In this document: positions 9,936 through 17,981 of the stretch, piece by piece
How the letters are laid out: the number at the start of each line of letters is the position of its first letter
Numbering within the stretch: the stretch's first letter is position 1
Source of the DNA: CAIUMH01 sp963758555
Lineage (GTDB): Bacteria; Actinomycetota; Acidimicrobiia; Acidimicrobiales; RAAP-2
DNA: 64,000 nucleotides
Reading direction: 5' to 3'
NCBI GenBank assembly: GCA_963758555.1
Contig: CAVWVW010000003.1
Span: forward strand, 682,001-746,000
Position numbers and translations under genes: made by a program
The notes under the pieces: generated by a model
Told to the model about the DNA's origin: nothing
The model's database searches: none
Seen by the model: the letters and a program-made list of their open reading frames with translations, nothing else

Positions 9936-11265
9936 TCAGCATTCTTGAGAGGAACCGTTCTCATCGGCGAGAGCTTCCTCGCCGTGTGGCCACGCCAAGC
10001 TTCGATTGTTCTCCATGACGCCACGTGTCCAGGTTGACGAAGTGACTCCGAGATAGTTCTTCGATGAAGGCGTCGCCTCGACGGAATTGGGATCCAAAAC
10101 CAAGTTCGCAAAGAGAGACGCCGCGTCTGACTGCATGCCGGGCAGGGCGTGGGCGTAGATCATGAGAGTGATCTCAATTCGGTGATGCCCAAGACGTTGT
10201 TGCACGACGTGAACCGGAACGCCAGCAGCGAGGCTGAGCGTTGCGTGAGTATGGCGAAGATCGTGAAGACGAATCCGAGGCTGAGGAAGAACCTTTTGGA
10301 TCGACTGGAACTTCCGAGAAAACGTCTGAGGCCGAATTGGAGATCCTGACTCTGAAGTGAAGACCAGGTCGGAGTGGGTCCAGGTACCGCTGCTGCTCTG
10401 AGCCTCGATGGTCTGTCGCGAACGGTGAAGAGCGAGCTGCTCCACGGTCCGAGGATCGAGATCGATGGTGCGTGCTCTTGCCGACTTCGGCGAAGAAGCT
10501 TGAACGACACCGTCAACCTCGATGATGGTGTGAGCAACGGCAAGCCTTTGATTGGAAAAGTCAACGTCGCTCCATCGCAAGCCGAGAATTTCGCCACGAC
10601 GCATGCCGGTCATCACAGCAAGGAACCATGCGGTCTCCAGTCGGGTGCCCTTGACGGCGTCGAGGAATCGTCTCAGTTGTGGTGCATTCCATGTGGTGTA
10701 CGCAAGATCCGCAGGTCGCCGTCTGCGTGGCACTTCGGCGAGATCGCACGGGTTGCTTTGGAGATGACCTGCCATCTGCGCTGATTTCAAGATCTCGTGC
10801 AGGACAGCGTGAGTCATGTTGACAGTGGTTGGGCTCAACCTTTGTTGGCGAGCTTCTTGAACACCCCCCGTCTCAAGGAGATCTCTGTAGAGCTTGGAAA
10901 GATCCGCTGGAGATAGCGAGCAAAGAGGTCGATTGCCGATTCTTGGCGAGAGATAGTGCCAAATGACTCGCTCGTAGAACGCCGAGCGTGCTTGGTTTGA
11001 TGTGCATGGCTCGATTTGGAAGCCACTCGTGCTTGACCCAGTCGTCGAACAGCATCCGATCTGGATCGTTGAGGGCCCCACCTTCAAGTTGGCGGAGCAC
11101 CTCAATTCGCTTGAACTCAGCTTCGTCGCGAGAGGAATAACCACCAAACCACTTCTGTTGACGTTTCCCTCTCTTGAGGCGGGGGAGATCAACTACCGTG
11201 TACCAGCGTGATTGCGGAGTGCCGTCCTTCTTGATCGTCTTGCGTTCGTAGATCGATCCCTTCAT
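9936..11265 (-). CDS. Tyrosine recombinase / integrase, one frameshift
   Basis: Phage-type site-specific integrase of about 442 residues. The N-terminus (MKGSIYERKTIKKDG, then WFGGYSSRDEAEFKR) is an arm-site-binding-like domain. The core-binding SAM-like domain spans AFYERVIWHYLSPRIG to LHEILKSAQMAGHLQSNP. The catalytic domain has the first Arg in TGMRRGEILGLRW, then HDLRHTHATLSLAAG, and the His and Tyr nucleophile in RLGHHRIEITLMIYAHAL. A frame break near 10985 separates the N-terminal 90 residues from the rest; the catalytic part is uninterrupted. It is the likely mover of part of the island. No tRNA or duplicated att site could be identified beside it. Confidence 0.85.
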
Positions 11266-11368
11266 CGACGTCACCTCCAAGGCTGGACCCGAAAGTAGGT
11301 CCATGTCAGACCAGGAATGCTACCTATTGACTGTAGACGTATGAGTAGCGCCCAGCTGAGCTGAGCGC

Positions 11369-11638
11369 ATGCCTGACTCTGAGCCCAGAGGCCTTCTCAA
11401 GGATTTTGGTCGATCGCTCGCAAGCGCGAGACGAGAGGCAGGGCTCACGCAAGAGCAGCTTGCGAATCGGTGTGGTCTTCATCGGACCTACATCGGATCT
11501 GTCGAGAGGGGAGAGCGAAACCCCAGTTTCACATCGCTGATTCTCCTGGCCAGAGGTCTCGGTGTCGAACTCTCTTCGCTCTTCGTAGGGATCGACAGGC
11601 CGAAGCCTGGCAGCAACGTGGGTCATCGTCATGGCTAG
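11369..11638 (+). CDS. XRE-family HTH regulator
   Basis: An 89-residue single-domain repressor: FGRSLASARREAGLTQEQ leads into a classic Cro/C1 HTH (QLANRCGLHRTYIGSVERGE) and RNPSFTSLILLARGLG. Such proteins are typical controllers of restriction genes (C proteins). It overlaps the start of the downstream restriction gene by eight bases, so the two are co-transcribed and translationally coupled, and it probably delays or limits expression of that nuclease. An intergenic space of about 100 bases separates it from the divergent integrase. Confidence 0.85.
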   Translation: MPDSEPRGLLKDFGRSLASARREAGLTQEQLANRCGLHRTYIGSVERGERNPSFTSLILLARGLGVELSSLFVGIDRPKPGSNVGHRHG

Positions 11639-13001
11639 TTCTTGGATTAGCTCGCTGCGTTCTGAAGACATTGCTAATTGGTCAGTAAGCAAAGTCCATC
11701 GCCTGTGGGGGACGACCAGAGAGGCCGAGCCCGGCGTTGAGGTGGGCGACGAGTTGTATATCTGGCAAGGGGGCGCTGGTCTCCTCGCCCGGTGCCGAGT
11801 GACGACTGAGACTCGTGTACCGAGTGCGAGTGACCCAGCCCCTTGGACAGACGGAATGGTCTACGCCTGGATTTATGGGATCGAAGTCCTCGATGAAGCC
11901 GATCCGCCAATTCATCTGAGTTTTCCTGGCGGTAAGAACGCTCAAACTGGCATGGGGTCAAGCCAGCTGGCTTGGTCGAGTTTGCGTACAGAACAAGCTT
12001 CTGTGCTCCGCGAACTCATAACAGGAGTTCCGTCCGTGGAGGACGGCGACTTCGACGAGCGCTCAATTTTCTTGCAAGCAGGCAGTCGCACCTTTGGTGA
12101 GTATGGCCAGTATCCCGTGGGTTCGGCCTTTGTTGATCGCGGAGATTTGGCTACGAGCGGGGTTCACCGGCCTCTCCAGGCAGGAATCTCGGGTGGCGAA
12201 GCGGTGGGTGCCGATTCGATCGTTGTGTCTGGGGGCTACGTCGACGACGAAGATCACGGCACGTGGATCGTTTACACGGGTGCGGGAGGCAACGATCCAC
12301 AGACGAAGAAGCAATACAAGGATCAAGTCCTTGAAGGAGTCAATCTCGCGTTGGCGAAGAGCTGCACCGAGGGCCTGCCGGTACGAGTGATTCGGGGGAG
12401 CAAAGGCGATACTCGGTACTCTCCTTCTGAGGGATTTCGATACGACGGCCTCTTCCGCGTCGACCGATTCTGGGAAGAAATAGGACGAGACGGATTTCTG
12501 ATCTGGAGGTATCGACTCGAAGCTCTTGATCTGGCTGCGCCCGGACACGACAACGATGACGTTGATGAAGCACCTGAGCTACCCAGTCGTCGAACTTCGA
12601 CAGTTCAGCGAATCATCCGAAATTCAGCAATTTCGAGAGAAGTGAAGCGCCTTCACGACTATCGGTGTCAATTTTGTGGAACTCGGTTAGAGACAGCATC
12701 TGGACCCTACGCCGAGGGGGCGCACGTTCAAGGTTTGGGATCGCCGCACCACGGGCCTGATTCCTTGACCAACGTCCTCTGCCTCTGCTCTAACTGCCAC
12801 GTGCTATTCGACCTTGGTGGCATTGTGGTCTCCAGAGAGCGACGAATCATCGATCGAATCTTGAAGGTCGAAATCGGAACCTTGATTGAGACCGAAGCGC
12901 ATCGGGTGCGAGACGAGCATTTTGAGAGTCACCGCAACTACTGGGATTCGCGTCCGCTCGTGGAGGACGCCCACGTCTCTGGGTCGGACCAGACTCTGTA
13001 A
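11631..13001 (+). CDS. Modification-dependent restriction endonuclease: EVE-like, SRA and HNH domains
   Basis: A 456-residue protein with three modules. Residues 1-130 resemble an EVE/PUA-like base-recognition domain (WSVSKVHRLWG, VGDELYIWQGGAGLLARC). Residues about 145-300 form an SRA/YDG domain that flips out modified cytosine: FGEYGQYPVGSAF, SGVHRPLQAGISGG, GADSIVVSGGYVDD, VIRGSKG, YDGLFRVDRFWEE. Residues about 335-410 are an HNH nuclease (YRCQFCGTRLE, EGAHVQGLG, LCLCSNCHVLFD). SRA-HNH and EVE-HNH proteins are known type IV enzymes that cleave 5-methyl- or hydroxymethylcytosine-containing DNA, including phage DNA; a triple fusion is less common. The frame is intact. The preferred modification cannot be read from sequence. 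Confidence 0.82.
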   Translation: MASSWISSLRSEDIANWSVSKVHRLWGTTREAEPGVEVGDELYIWQGGAGLLARCRVTTETRVPSASDPAPWTDGMVYAWIYGIEVLDEADPPIHLSFPGGKNAQTGMGSSQLAWSSLRTEQASVLRELITGVPSVEDGDFDERSIFLQAGSRTFGEYGQYPVGSAFVDRGDLATSGVHRPLQAGISGGEAVGADSIVVSGGYVDDEDHGTWIVYTGAGGNDPQTKKQYKDQVLEGVNLALAKSCTEGLPVRVIRGSKGDTRYSPSEGFRYDGLFRVDRFWEEIGRDGFLIWRYRLEALDLAAPGHDNDDVDEAPELPSRRTSTVQRIIRNSAISREVKRLHDYRCQFCGTRLETASGPYAEGAHVQGLGSPHHGPDSLTNVLCLCSNCHVLFDLGGIVVSRERRIIDRILKVEIGTLIETEAHRVRDEHFESHRNYWDSRPLVEDAHVSGSDQTL

Positions 13002-13011
13002 GGAGAGAGTC

Positions 13012-13092
13012 ATGATCAAACAAGCTCGGTATTTGCCGAGAATCCCCTCAAAGGACATTCACTGGACCCAAATCGCTGGTTCATTGTCATGA
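13012..13092 (+). CDS. Small 26-residue leader ORF coupled to the MazG-like gene
   Basis: A short ORF with a strong Shine-Dalgarno (AAGGAGAGAG, directly after the restriction gene stop) and an ATG at 13012. Its stop codon overlaps the ATG of the MazG-like gene as ATGA. The peptide is basic and unremarkable. The MazG-like start has no good ribosome site of its own, so this ORF probably delivers ribosomes to it by termination-reinitiation. A sequencing indel fusing it to another frame cannot be excluded. Confidence 0.45.
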   Translation: MIKQARYLPRIPSKDIHWTQIAGSLS

Positions 13093-13460
13093 ACCAAGTT
13101 GAACTGATCGAGGCCTTGCGAGCGTTCGCCGAAGAGCGCGAGTGGGATCAGTTCCATACGCCAAAGAATCTGGCGATGGCCCTCGCTGTTGAAGCAAGTG
13201 AACTCGTCGAAATATTCCAGTGGCTTACTCCTGAAGAGTCAGCATTGATCATGGAAAATGCCGACGAAGCAGCTGCGGTACGAGAAGAACTCGCTGACGT
13301 TTACGCGTACCTGCTGCGCATTGCAGACATCACAGGAATTTCATTGGATGAGGCTCTTGAGTCGAAAATGGCGCTCAATGCGAAGCGTTATCCTACCGAA
13401 CTCGCTCGCGGCAATGCGAGAAAGCAGCCGCGCTCGAGGGGCTCATCCAGAGCTGATTGA
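13089..13460 (+). CDS. MazG-like nucleotide pyrophosphohydrolase
   Basis: A 123-residue all-alpha NTP pyrophosphohydrolase of the MazG-like / RS21-C6 type, which hydrolyses (d)NTPs to the monophosphate. Diagnostic features: WDQFHTPKNLAMALAVEA, the metal-binding pair ASELVEIFQW, and the second acidic pair in REELADVYAYLLRIAD (E-x2-D). Length fits the family. It follows the restriction gene and may clean damaged or modified dNTPs, or deplete dNTPs as a phage defence; the context favours defence, but housekeeping remains possible. Start is the ATG overlapping the leader ORF stop. Confidence 0.85.
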   Translation: MNQVELIEALRAFAEEREWDQFHTPKNLAMALAVEASELVEIFQWLTPEESALIMENADEAAAVREELADVYAYLLRIADITGISLDEALESKMALNAKRYPTELARGNARKQPRSRGSSRAD

Positions 13461-13470
13461 AAATCTCTCG

Positions 13471-13941
13471 TCAGACAGGCTCCCATCTCCACCCGTCGTT
13501 GTCCTCACAGGTGATGGACTCTCCGTCTCCGGCCACACCGCTAGCGCCATGGTCTGAATCACGACAATATTCGCCCGGCTCGTAGCACCCTCCCTCATCA
13601 GAAAGGGGGTGGCAACCCACGGGCGTAACGGGAGCCGCGGTTGTAGGCGGAGGTGGTGATGTTGTCGGAGGAACGGTGGTAGTGGTTGGAGCAACTGTCG
13701 TTGTTGTAGTGGGAGCAACAGTTGTGGTGGTCGCTTTGGGTTGGGGTTTGGATGACGTCGATGTGGACTGTTCAACCGTTGTAGCTGTGGAATTTGGGGA
13801 CTTTTTGGTCGTCGCGCCAACAACAATTCCAAGAAGGATAAGGGCGGCAACAACACCGAAAGTGATGACTACCGGTCGTTTCATGTACCAAGGTGGCTGA
13901 GAACCGGAACTGGAAGGGGAGTTCTGTGGGGAATTTGTCAA
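13471..13941 (-). CDS. Membrane-anchored Thr/Pro-rich exported protein
   Basis: A 156-residue protein with a TTG start. A short cytoplasmic Ser/Pro tail is followed by one transmembrane segment (VVITFGVVAALILLGIVVGA), a low-complexity stalk of Thr, Pro and Val, and a 45-residue C-terminal Cys-containing domain (GCHPLSDEGGCYEPGEYCR, later SITCEDNDGW) that resembles the small DUF3761-like extracellular domain. Role unknown, probably cell surface. It converges with the MazG-like gene, leaving ten bases between them. Confidence 0.6.
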   Translation of the reverse strand: MTNSPQNSPSSSGSQPPWYMKRPVVITFGVVAALILLGIVVGATTKKSPNSTATTVEQSTSTSSKPQPKATTTTVAPTTTTTVAPTTTTVPPTTSPPPPTTAAPVTPVGCHPLSDEGGCYEPGEYCRDSDHGASGVAGDGESITCEDNDGWRWEPV

Positions 13942-14110
13942 GATGTCGTCCCTTGTTGTGTGATCGGTTGAAGGTTAAATATAGTCATCTGCACATCGAG
14001 AGACACGTGAATCATTGTTAATTGCGGGACAGTGATGATACAAACGTTTCTGGTTCCGATCGATCGACAAAAACAAGGTCCAGCCTTTCCGAGGATGCGG
14101 GAGAGCAATA

Positions 14111-14578
14111 GTGGCATTTTGTACAGGTTGCGGAGTGGATCTGGGGGGAGGATCGAAGTTTTGCCCTGATTGTGGCAAATCAACGACTCAGCAGCCCAGC
14201 GGGGAGAACGAAGGTTCAGCGCAAGCACCGAGGGGGGCTGCCTACCCGGGCGGTGCCACCGGGAGACATTGCTTAGGGTGTGGCTCGGCCTTGGTCTCGA
14301 CGGCCTCGGTCTGCCCTCAGTGCGGCACGCCCACGGGGAGCCCTAAAGATAAGAGTGCCGCGGTACTTCTTGCAGTGTTCCTCGCTTTTTGGACTTGGTG
14401 TTACACGTACAAAAAGGACTCAGTGAAATTTTGGATCGGGCTAGTCCTCGATATCCTTGGCGTAATCCTGCTCAGCGTTGGAATCGGGATCTTGCTCCTC
14501 TTGGGGGTCTGGATTTGGGCGATTGTCGATGCTGCGGTCAAACCAACAACCTTCTATCAGCAGTTCCCAAACAACTAG
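14111..14578 (+). CDS. Double zinc-ribbon membrane protein
   Basis: A 155-residue protein starting at GTG. Two zinc ribbons occupy the N-terminal half: CTGCG and CPDCG, then CLGCG and CPQCG, separated by a Ser/Gln/Gly linker. Two transmembrane segments follow (AAVLLAVFLAFWTWCYTY; FWIGLVLDILGVILLSVGIG and beyond). This layout is common in small actinobacterial membrane proteins of unknown role. Nothing in the neighbourhood assigns a function. Confidence 0.7.
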   Translation: MAFCTGCGVDLGGGSKFCPDCGKSTTQQPSGENEGSAQAPRGAAYPGGATGRHCLGCGSALVSTASVCPQCGTPTGSPKDKSAAVLLAVFLAFWTWCYTYKKDSVKFWIGLVLDILGVILLSVGIGILLLLGVWIWAIVDAAVKPTTFYQQFPNN

Positions 14579-14611
14579 CCATCTCCTGAGGCATCAGGCA
14601 GGTGCCGTCGA

Positions 14612-15160
14612 CTATGCGTTTCTAAGTCCGGCTCCCTTTCTCCGGTTGCAGGGCCCACAGAGAATTTGGAGATTGTCTGAGTCACTCGATCCACCGAAGG
14701 CCACAGGGATGATGTGGTCATACTGAAGCTCCGACGTGCTCCCGCATGCAACACATTTGCCTTCGTCACGTGCCCAAACCAACGCTCTGACGTCGTCAGC
14801 GATGGCCTTGCGTCTTAGATTTTCAGGCGCCGTCTCTCCTCGTACAAGATTCTCCTTGGCCCTTTCGACTTTGCGACGTTCCGCTTGCTCCCGCGAGACG
14901 AGTAAGGCCTTTACCTCGATTGCTTCGAGTCCATCGTTGTCCCACCAGAATCGATCGTGGAAGTACCAGTACTTCTTCCCCGAGATTTCGAAGATGCCAA
15001 CAGGATCCTCGAGCTGTTTGACCTGCATCAACTCAAATTCGGCCAATGTTCGCGATCGCATGAGGTACGGCTTCTTACCCACGTAGAAGGTTGTGATTCC
15101 CTTGGAACTGAGAAACTTCTTTCTCCAGCGGAGGTCGGCATTGTCGGCTCTTCGAAGCAT
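14612..15160 (-). CDS. HNH endonuclease
   Basis: A 182-residue protein whose last 60 residues are a standard HNH domain: VWARDEGKCVACGSTSELQ, YDHIIPVAFGGSSDSDNLQ, CGPCNRRKG. The two Cys pairs bind structural zinc and DHIIP supplies the catalytic His. The N-terminal 100 residues (GKKPYLMRSRTLAEFELMQ and a Trp/Tyr-rich segment) are unassigned and may bind DNA. The frame is intact. It may be a stand-alone nuclease of the defence region; an intron or phage origin is possible. Confidence 0.8.
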   Translation of the reverse strand: MLRRADNADLRWRKKFLSSKGITTFYVGKKPYLMRSRTLAEFELMQVKQLEDPVGIFEISGKKYWYFHDRFWWDNDGLEAIEVKALLVSREQAERRKVERAKENLVRGETAPENLRRKAIADDVRALVWARDEGKCVACGSTSELQYDHIIPVAFGGSSDSDNLQILCGPCNRRKGAGLRNA

Positions 15161-15213
15161 GGCTATGAGACTGTCTCACATTTCACGACTTCGCCAACCA
15201 CTTTCGGCACCGC

Positions 15214-15732
15214 TCAGCCACACATATTGCTGTTGGACACCAGTCCTTGAGAGGGGTCGTATCCGAAACTCCAGCCGTTGTAGAGCGCGGCAAGTTGGTA
15301 AGCGCCTTGTTCAATCGGGATCGTGGAATGAGCCATGTCAGAGCAAATTGCAGCTTCGACCTCTGACGGCGATGCAGTTGGACCGAGCGCAAGGACTGCG
15401 GGGCTAGAGCTGATCGCCGCGTTCCAGGCAATCACGTTCACTTCGGTCCCGTTCGCACATGTGAGTGGGCCATAACTGCCATCAGCCCCGTACGAGAGTT
15501 GCACTGAACACTCGTCCACTTTGGGCGGAGTCGTGGCGGGGTTGAGGATTTGGCGGTTGCTGTCGACAGTAGAGGTTGTCGTGGCTGGAGGCTGAGAAGT
15601 CGTCGAGGCGGTCGTCGAGCTGGTTGAGGAAGGCGTGGCGCTCTGCGATGAACAAGAGGCCAGAGCGAGACCCAACACAACGCATCCGAATGCCAGGGGA
15701 AGGCGGGATCCAAAGCGAGAGCGGCCACTCAC
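15214..15732 (-). CDS. Putative lipoprotein
   Basis: About 172 residues. A signal sequence with a lipobox (LPLAFGCVVLGLALASC) predicts lipid anchoring outside the membrane. A Ser/Thr linker follows, then a mature domain with four Cys (DECSVQLSYG, PLTCANGTEV, AAICSDMAHS, NSNMCG). The GTG at 15732 is chosen because AAAGG lies six bases upstream; the frame extends 21 codons further without improving the signal peptide. Function unknown. Confidence 0.65.
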   Translation of the reverse strand: MSGRSRFGSRLPLAFGCVVLGLALASCSSQSATPSSTSSTTASTTSQPPATTTSTVDSNRQILNPATTPPKVDECSVQLSYGADGSYGPLTCANGTEVNVIAWNAAISSSPAVLALGPTASPSEVEAAICSDMAHSTIPIEQGAYQLAALYNGWSFGYDPSQGLVSNSNMCG

Positions 15733-15876
15733 AGCCACCTTTATAGCGTTGAAGCAATCAAGGGACGGGACAATATTCCGAGCCGAGCAATCCAATTGAC
15801 CAGCCGAAGTGTGGACGATTCGCTCTGCTCAGGTTTCATCCAGCCCTGAATCCCTCCTTTTCGATACCTTGAATGG

Positions 15877-16272
15877 GTGAGCTCGAAGGGCAAGGCGATT
15901 CTCGGGGGAGTCCTCCTGGGTCTGGGAATCCTGTTTGTCTCCGCGAACTCTGGCACTCACGCTGCGTGTTCCACCCCTCTGGGGGCTCTGGTGCAGTCAG
16001 CGTGCACAGGGGTCAACCTCCGTTACTACGGCGGAATCGTTGCAGCGGTTGGTGGTGCCGCAATTCTCATCTGGGGCATCGTCGAGATCGCCAATCGCAA
16101 TAAAGAGGTCACTCAGCCTGGGCAGTCAACCACGTCGCAGGAGTCGCAACCCAAACCTGGCTGGTATCCGGACCCCAAGGGCTCGGACCTTTTGAGGTGG
16201 TGGGATGGTTCTATCTGGACCGAGAAGGTGAAGAACAAGTCAGGGATTGCTCAACCCCCTTCGCCGCTCTGA
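15877..16272 (+). CDS. DUF2510 membrane protein
   Basis: A 131-residue protein with a GTG start, two transmembrane segments (ILGGVLLGLGILFVSA; IVAAVGGAAILIWGIVEIA) and a C-terminal DUF2510 motif (PGWYPDPKGSDLLRWWDG then WTEKV). DUF2510 is an actinobacterial tail found on many membrane proteins, function unknown. Cysteines in the extracellular loop (HAACSTPLG, QSACTG) could form a disulfide. Confidence 0.75.
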   Translation: MSSKGKAILGGVLLGLGILFVSANSGTHAACSTPLGALVQSACTGVNLRYYGGIVAAVGGAAILIWGIVEIANRNKEVTQPGQSTTSQESQPKPGWYPDPKGSDLLRWWDGSIWTEKVKNKSGIAQPPSPL

Positions 16273-16663
16273 TCAATCTGCTTCAGAGGGATCCTCGGTG
16301 GCAATTTCTCATGATCCAGTCGAGAGGTTCGAGTGCGGCGTTTTGCGCGGCCTATCTCTTATCCCCACTCACGTGACCTGGGAAGACGTGCGGAATCGCA
16401 CACGACCAGGGGTGACGATCTCAAACGTCGTCCGTCTTTCGTCCATCTTTCGTCCGTCAGAGAAATCGGACGACCGGCTCCGGGCCCTACTGAGCGTGTT
16501 TCGCTTGAGCCATCATCGCCTCGAGTCTCTCGGCAACTTCGAGATCGGCTTTGGGGGAAGAGACGTCAATAGCGATCCCGAGCGAAGCTGGTCGAAGTGT
16601 GGCCGGCGCGGCGCGAGACCTCGAGCGAAGCCGAGTGCTCGGCACCCTCTATCGGACTCATCT
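16273..16663 (+). other. Region without a supported gene
   Basis: Several frames are open here, including a plus-strand one reaching 16744, but none gives a recognisable protein, a good ribosome site or a compositional pattern like the neighbours. I see no RNA gene or clear repeat in it. Confidence 0.4.
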
Positions 16664-17195
16664 CTATCGAAGACGAACAAGACGATTCCTCGACGAGACG
16701 GCGAAGGCAGCAGCAGCTGCCGTGAAGAAGAGACCAAGTCCTAGGAAGAGGCGGTTTTGGAGAGCCAGTGCGTGCCAGTAGTCCGCTTGGCTGACCACCG
16801 TCACGTTTCCGTGGCTGTTCAAGGTGTACTGATGCGTCGTGGTGTTGTAGGTCGGTACACCGCTCAGGCCACCAAAAGCCGTAAGACCGAAGACCCAGCC
16901 TCCGAGGGCACAGCCGGAGTAGAAGATCTGAGCTCGCGCAGAGAGATCAGATTGCAGGCGTCGGATCAGTGAGCCGATTCTCAGTCTGAAGGTCAAGCCG
17001 TCTTCGAGGGCGAATCGGATCAGGCCGACGGCGAACCCCGCTGCGCCAAGGACGGCGAACACCGTCGCCAACGTTTCCATCCATTCGGCGTAGCTGCCGT
17101 CGCTGAACGTGAAGAGAAGCGCCATCAGCTCTGGGAGCATCAGGAATGTGAGTCCCATGGCTAGGGCAGTGCTGCTTTTCTCGCTTCGCGACATT
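16664..17195 (-). CDS. Membrane protein of unknown function
   Basis: About 176 residues from the ATG at 17195, with four predicted transmembrane segments: ALAMGLTFLMLPELMALLF, a second in LATVFAVLGAAGFAVGLIRF, a third in CALGGWVFGLTAFGGL, and a fourth in FLGLGLFFTAAAAAFAV. A polar loop between the third and fourth carries several Thr. No family recognised. The upstream in-frame starts at 17212 and 17230 remain possible. Confidence 0.55.
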
Positions 17196-17310
17196 CCGCT
17201 CTCTTCGATCATTGGACGGGGACGCTCCAACTCGAGCGCAGCCTGAGACCTGAATCCGTCCGAGAGTGCCGATGCTGGGTCGCCGAATGGCTCTGGCGAT
17301 TCGTTCGCGC

Positions 17311-17370
17311 CCTAGCTCGGCGTAGCCGTCACTCCCGAGCTCGTCGGCGACGAGCCGATGGCCCTGGCCG
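17311..17370 (-). pseudogene. Duplicated 3' end of a fibronectin type III gene
   Basis: This stretch encodes a short C-terminal tail (AIGSSPTSSGVTATPS, then stop) nearly the same as the last residues of the Fn3 protein ending at 17982 (AIGSSAASTGVTVTPS, then stop). The DNA similarity covers about 64 bases, including the stop codon and a few bases beyond it. No upstream coding continuation was found, so this is a remnant of a second copy, separated from the intact one by the VOC gene. Confidence 0.6.
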
Positions 17371-17405
17371 ATCCGGCCTGGCTTGTCTAGCCGCTAAGGG
17401 TCACA

Positions 17406-17774
17406 TCACTCCGCCGGGAGTACGTCGAGATCGAACTCGTTACCCTCCGGGTCGGCCATGCAACGCCACTGAAATCCTTCAAGATCTCGGGTGACACCCG
17501 GCTCGAGCCATCGTCCTCCCAATTGCTCAACCTCTGCCGTAGCTGCATCGAGGTCTTCTACGACGAGATCAAGGTGTACCCGGTTCTTACCCGCCTTCTC
17601 TTCCGGCACCCGCTGGAATCCGATGATCAGGCCTTCTTCGGTCGGCTCCAAGAGGAGGAAATCGCCTTCCCCAAGCTCGCTGCCCACCTGAACTCCGAGC
17701 AGTCCAGACCAGAATGGCGCGATGCCGCTCGGATCGGTCGTGTCGATTGCGACGAATCCCACCTTCGCAGACAT
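17406..17774 (-). CDS. VOC-superfamily (glyoxalase-like) protein
   Basis: A 122-residue VOC protein with two beta-alpha-beta3 repeats: KVGFVAIDTTDPSGIAPFW at the start, and HLDLVVEDLDAATAEVEQLG then MADPEGNEFDLDV at the end. Members bind a metal and catalyse isomerisation, dioxygenation or sequester antibiotics. The C-terminal Glu-Phe-Asp pattern supports the fold; the substrate cannot be told. Single-gene unit between two copies of a fibronectin gene end. Confidence 0.75.
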   Translation of the reverse strand: MSAKVGFVAIDTTDPSGIAPFWSGLLGVQVGSELGEGDFLLLEPTEEGLIIGFQRVPEEKAGKNRVHLDLVVEDLDAATAEVEQLGGRWLEPGVTRDLEGFQWRCMADPEGNEFDLDVLPAE

Positions 17775-17981
17775 CTCAGCCTCCGCTTCGTGACAACTGG
17801 CCCGTCCCCCGGCAAGGGTAACTGAACCGCTTCTCCGATTGCGAGAGCCAATTGTGCTTGAAGCGAGACCTTCGAACTACAAGCTGCGAGAGGAAGAAGG
17901 CGTCACGAAAGCTGCTCGACGCGCACGAGTGCAAGATGCATCAACGGACCCGACCAGTCCACAATTGATTGACGTCGCGCC

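Noticed and set aside
16247..16744. 165-residue plus-strand open frame
   Set aside because: No recognisable domain, no clear ribosome site, Arg/Ser-rich out-of-frame-like composition, and overlap with the DUF2510 gene end and a better-supported minus-strand membrane protein.
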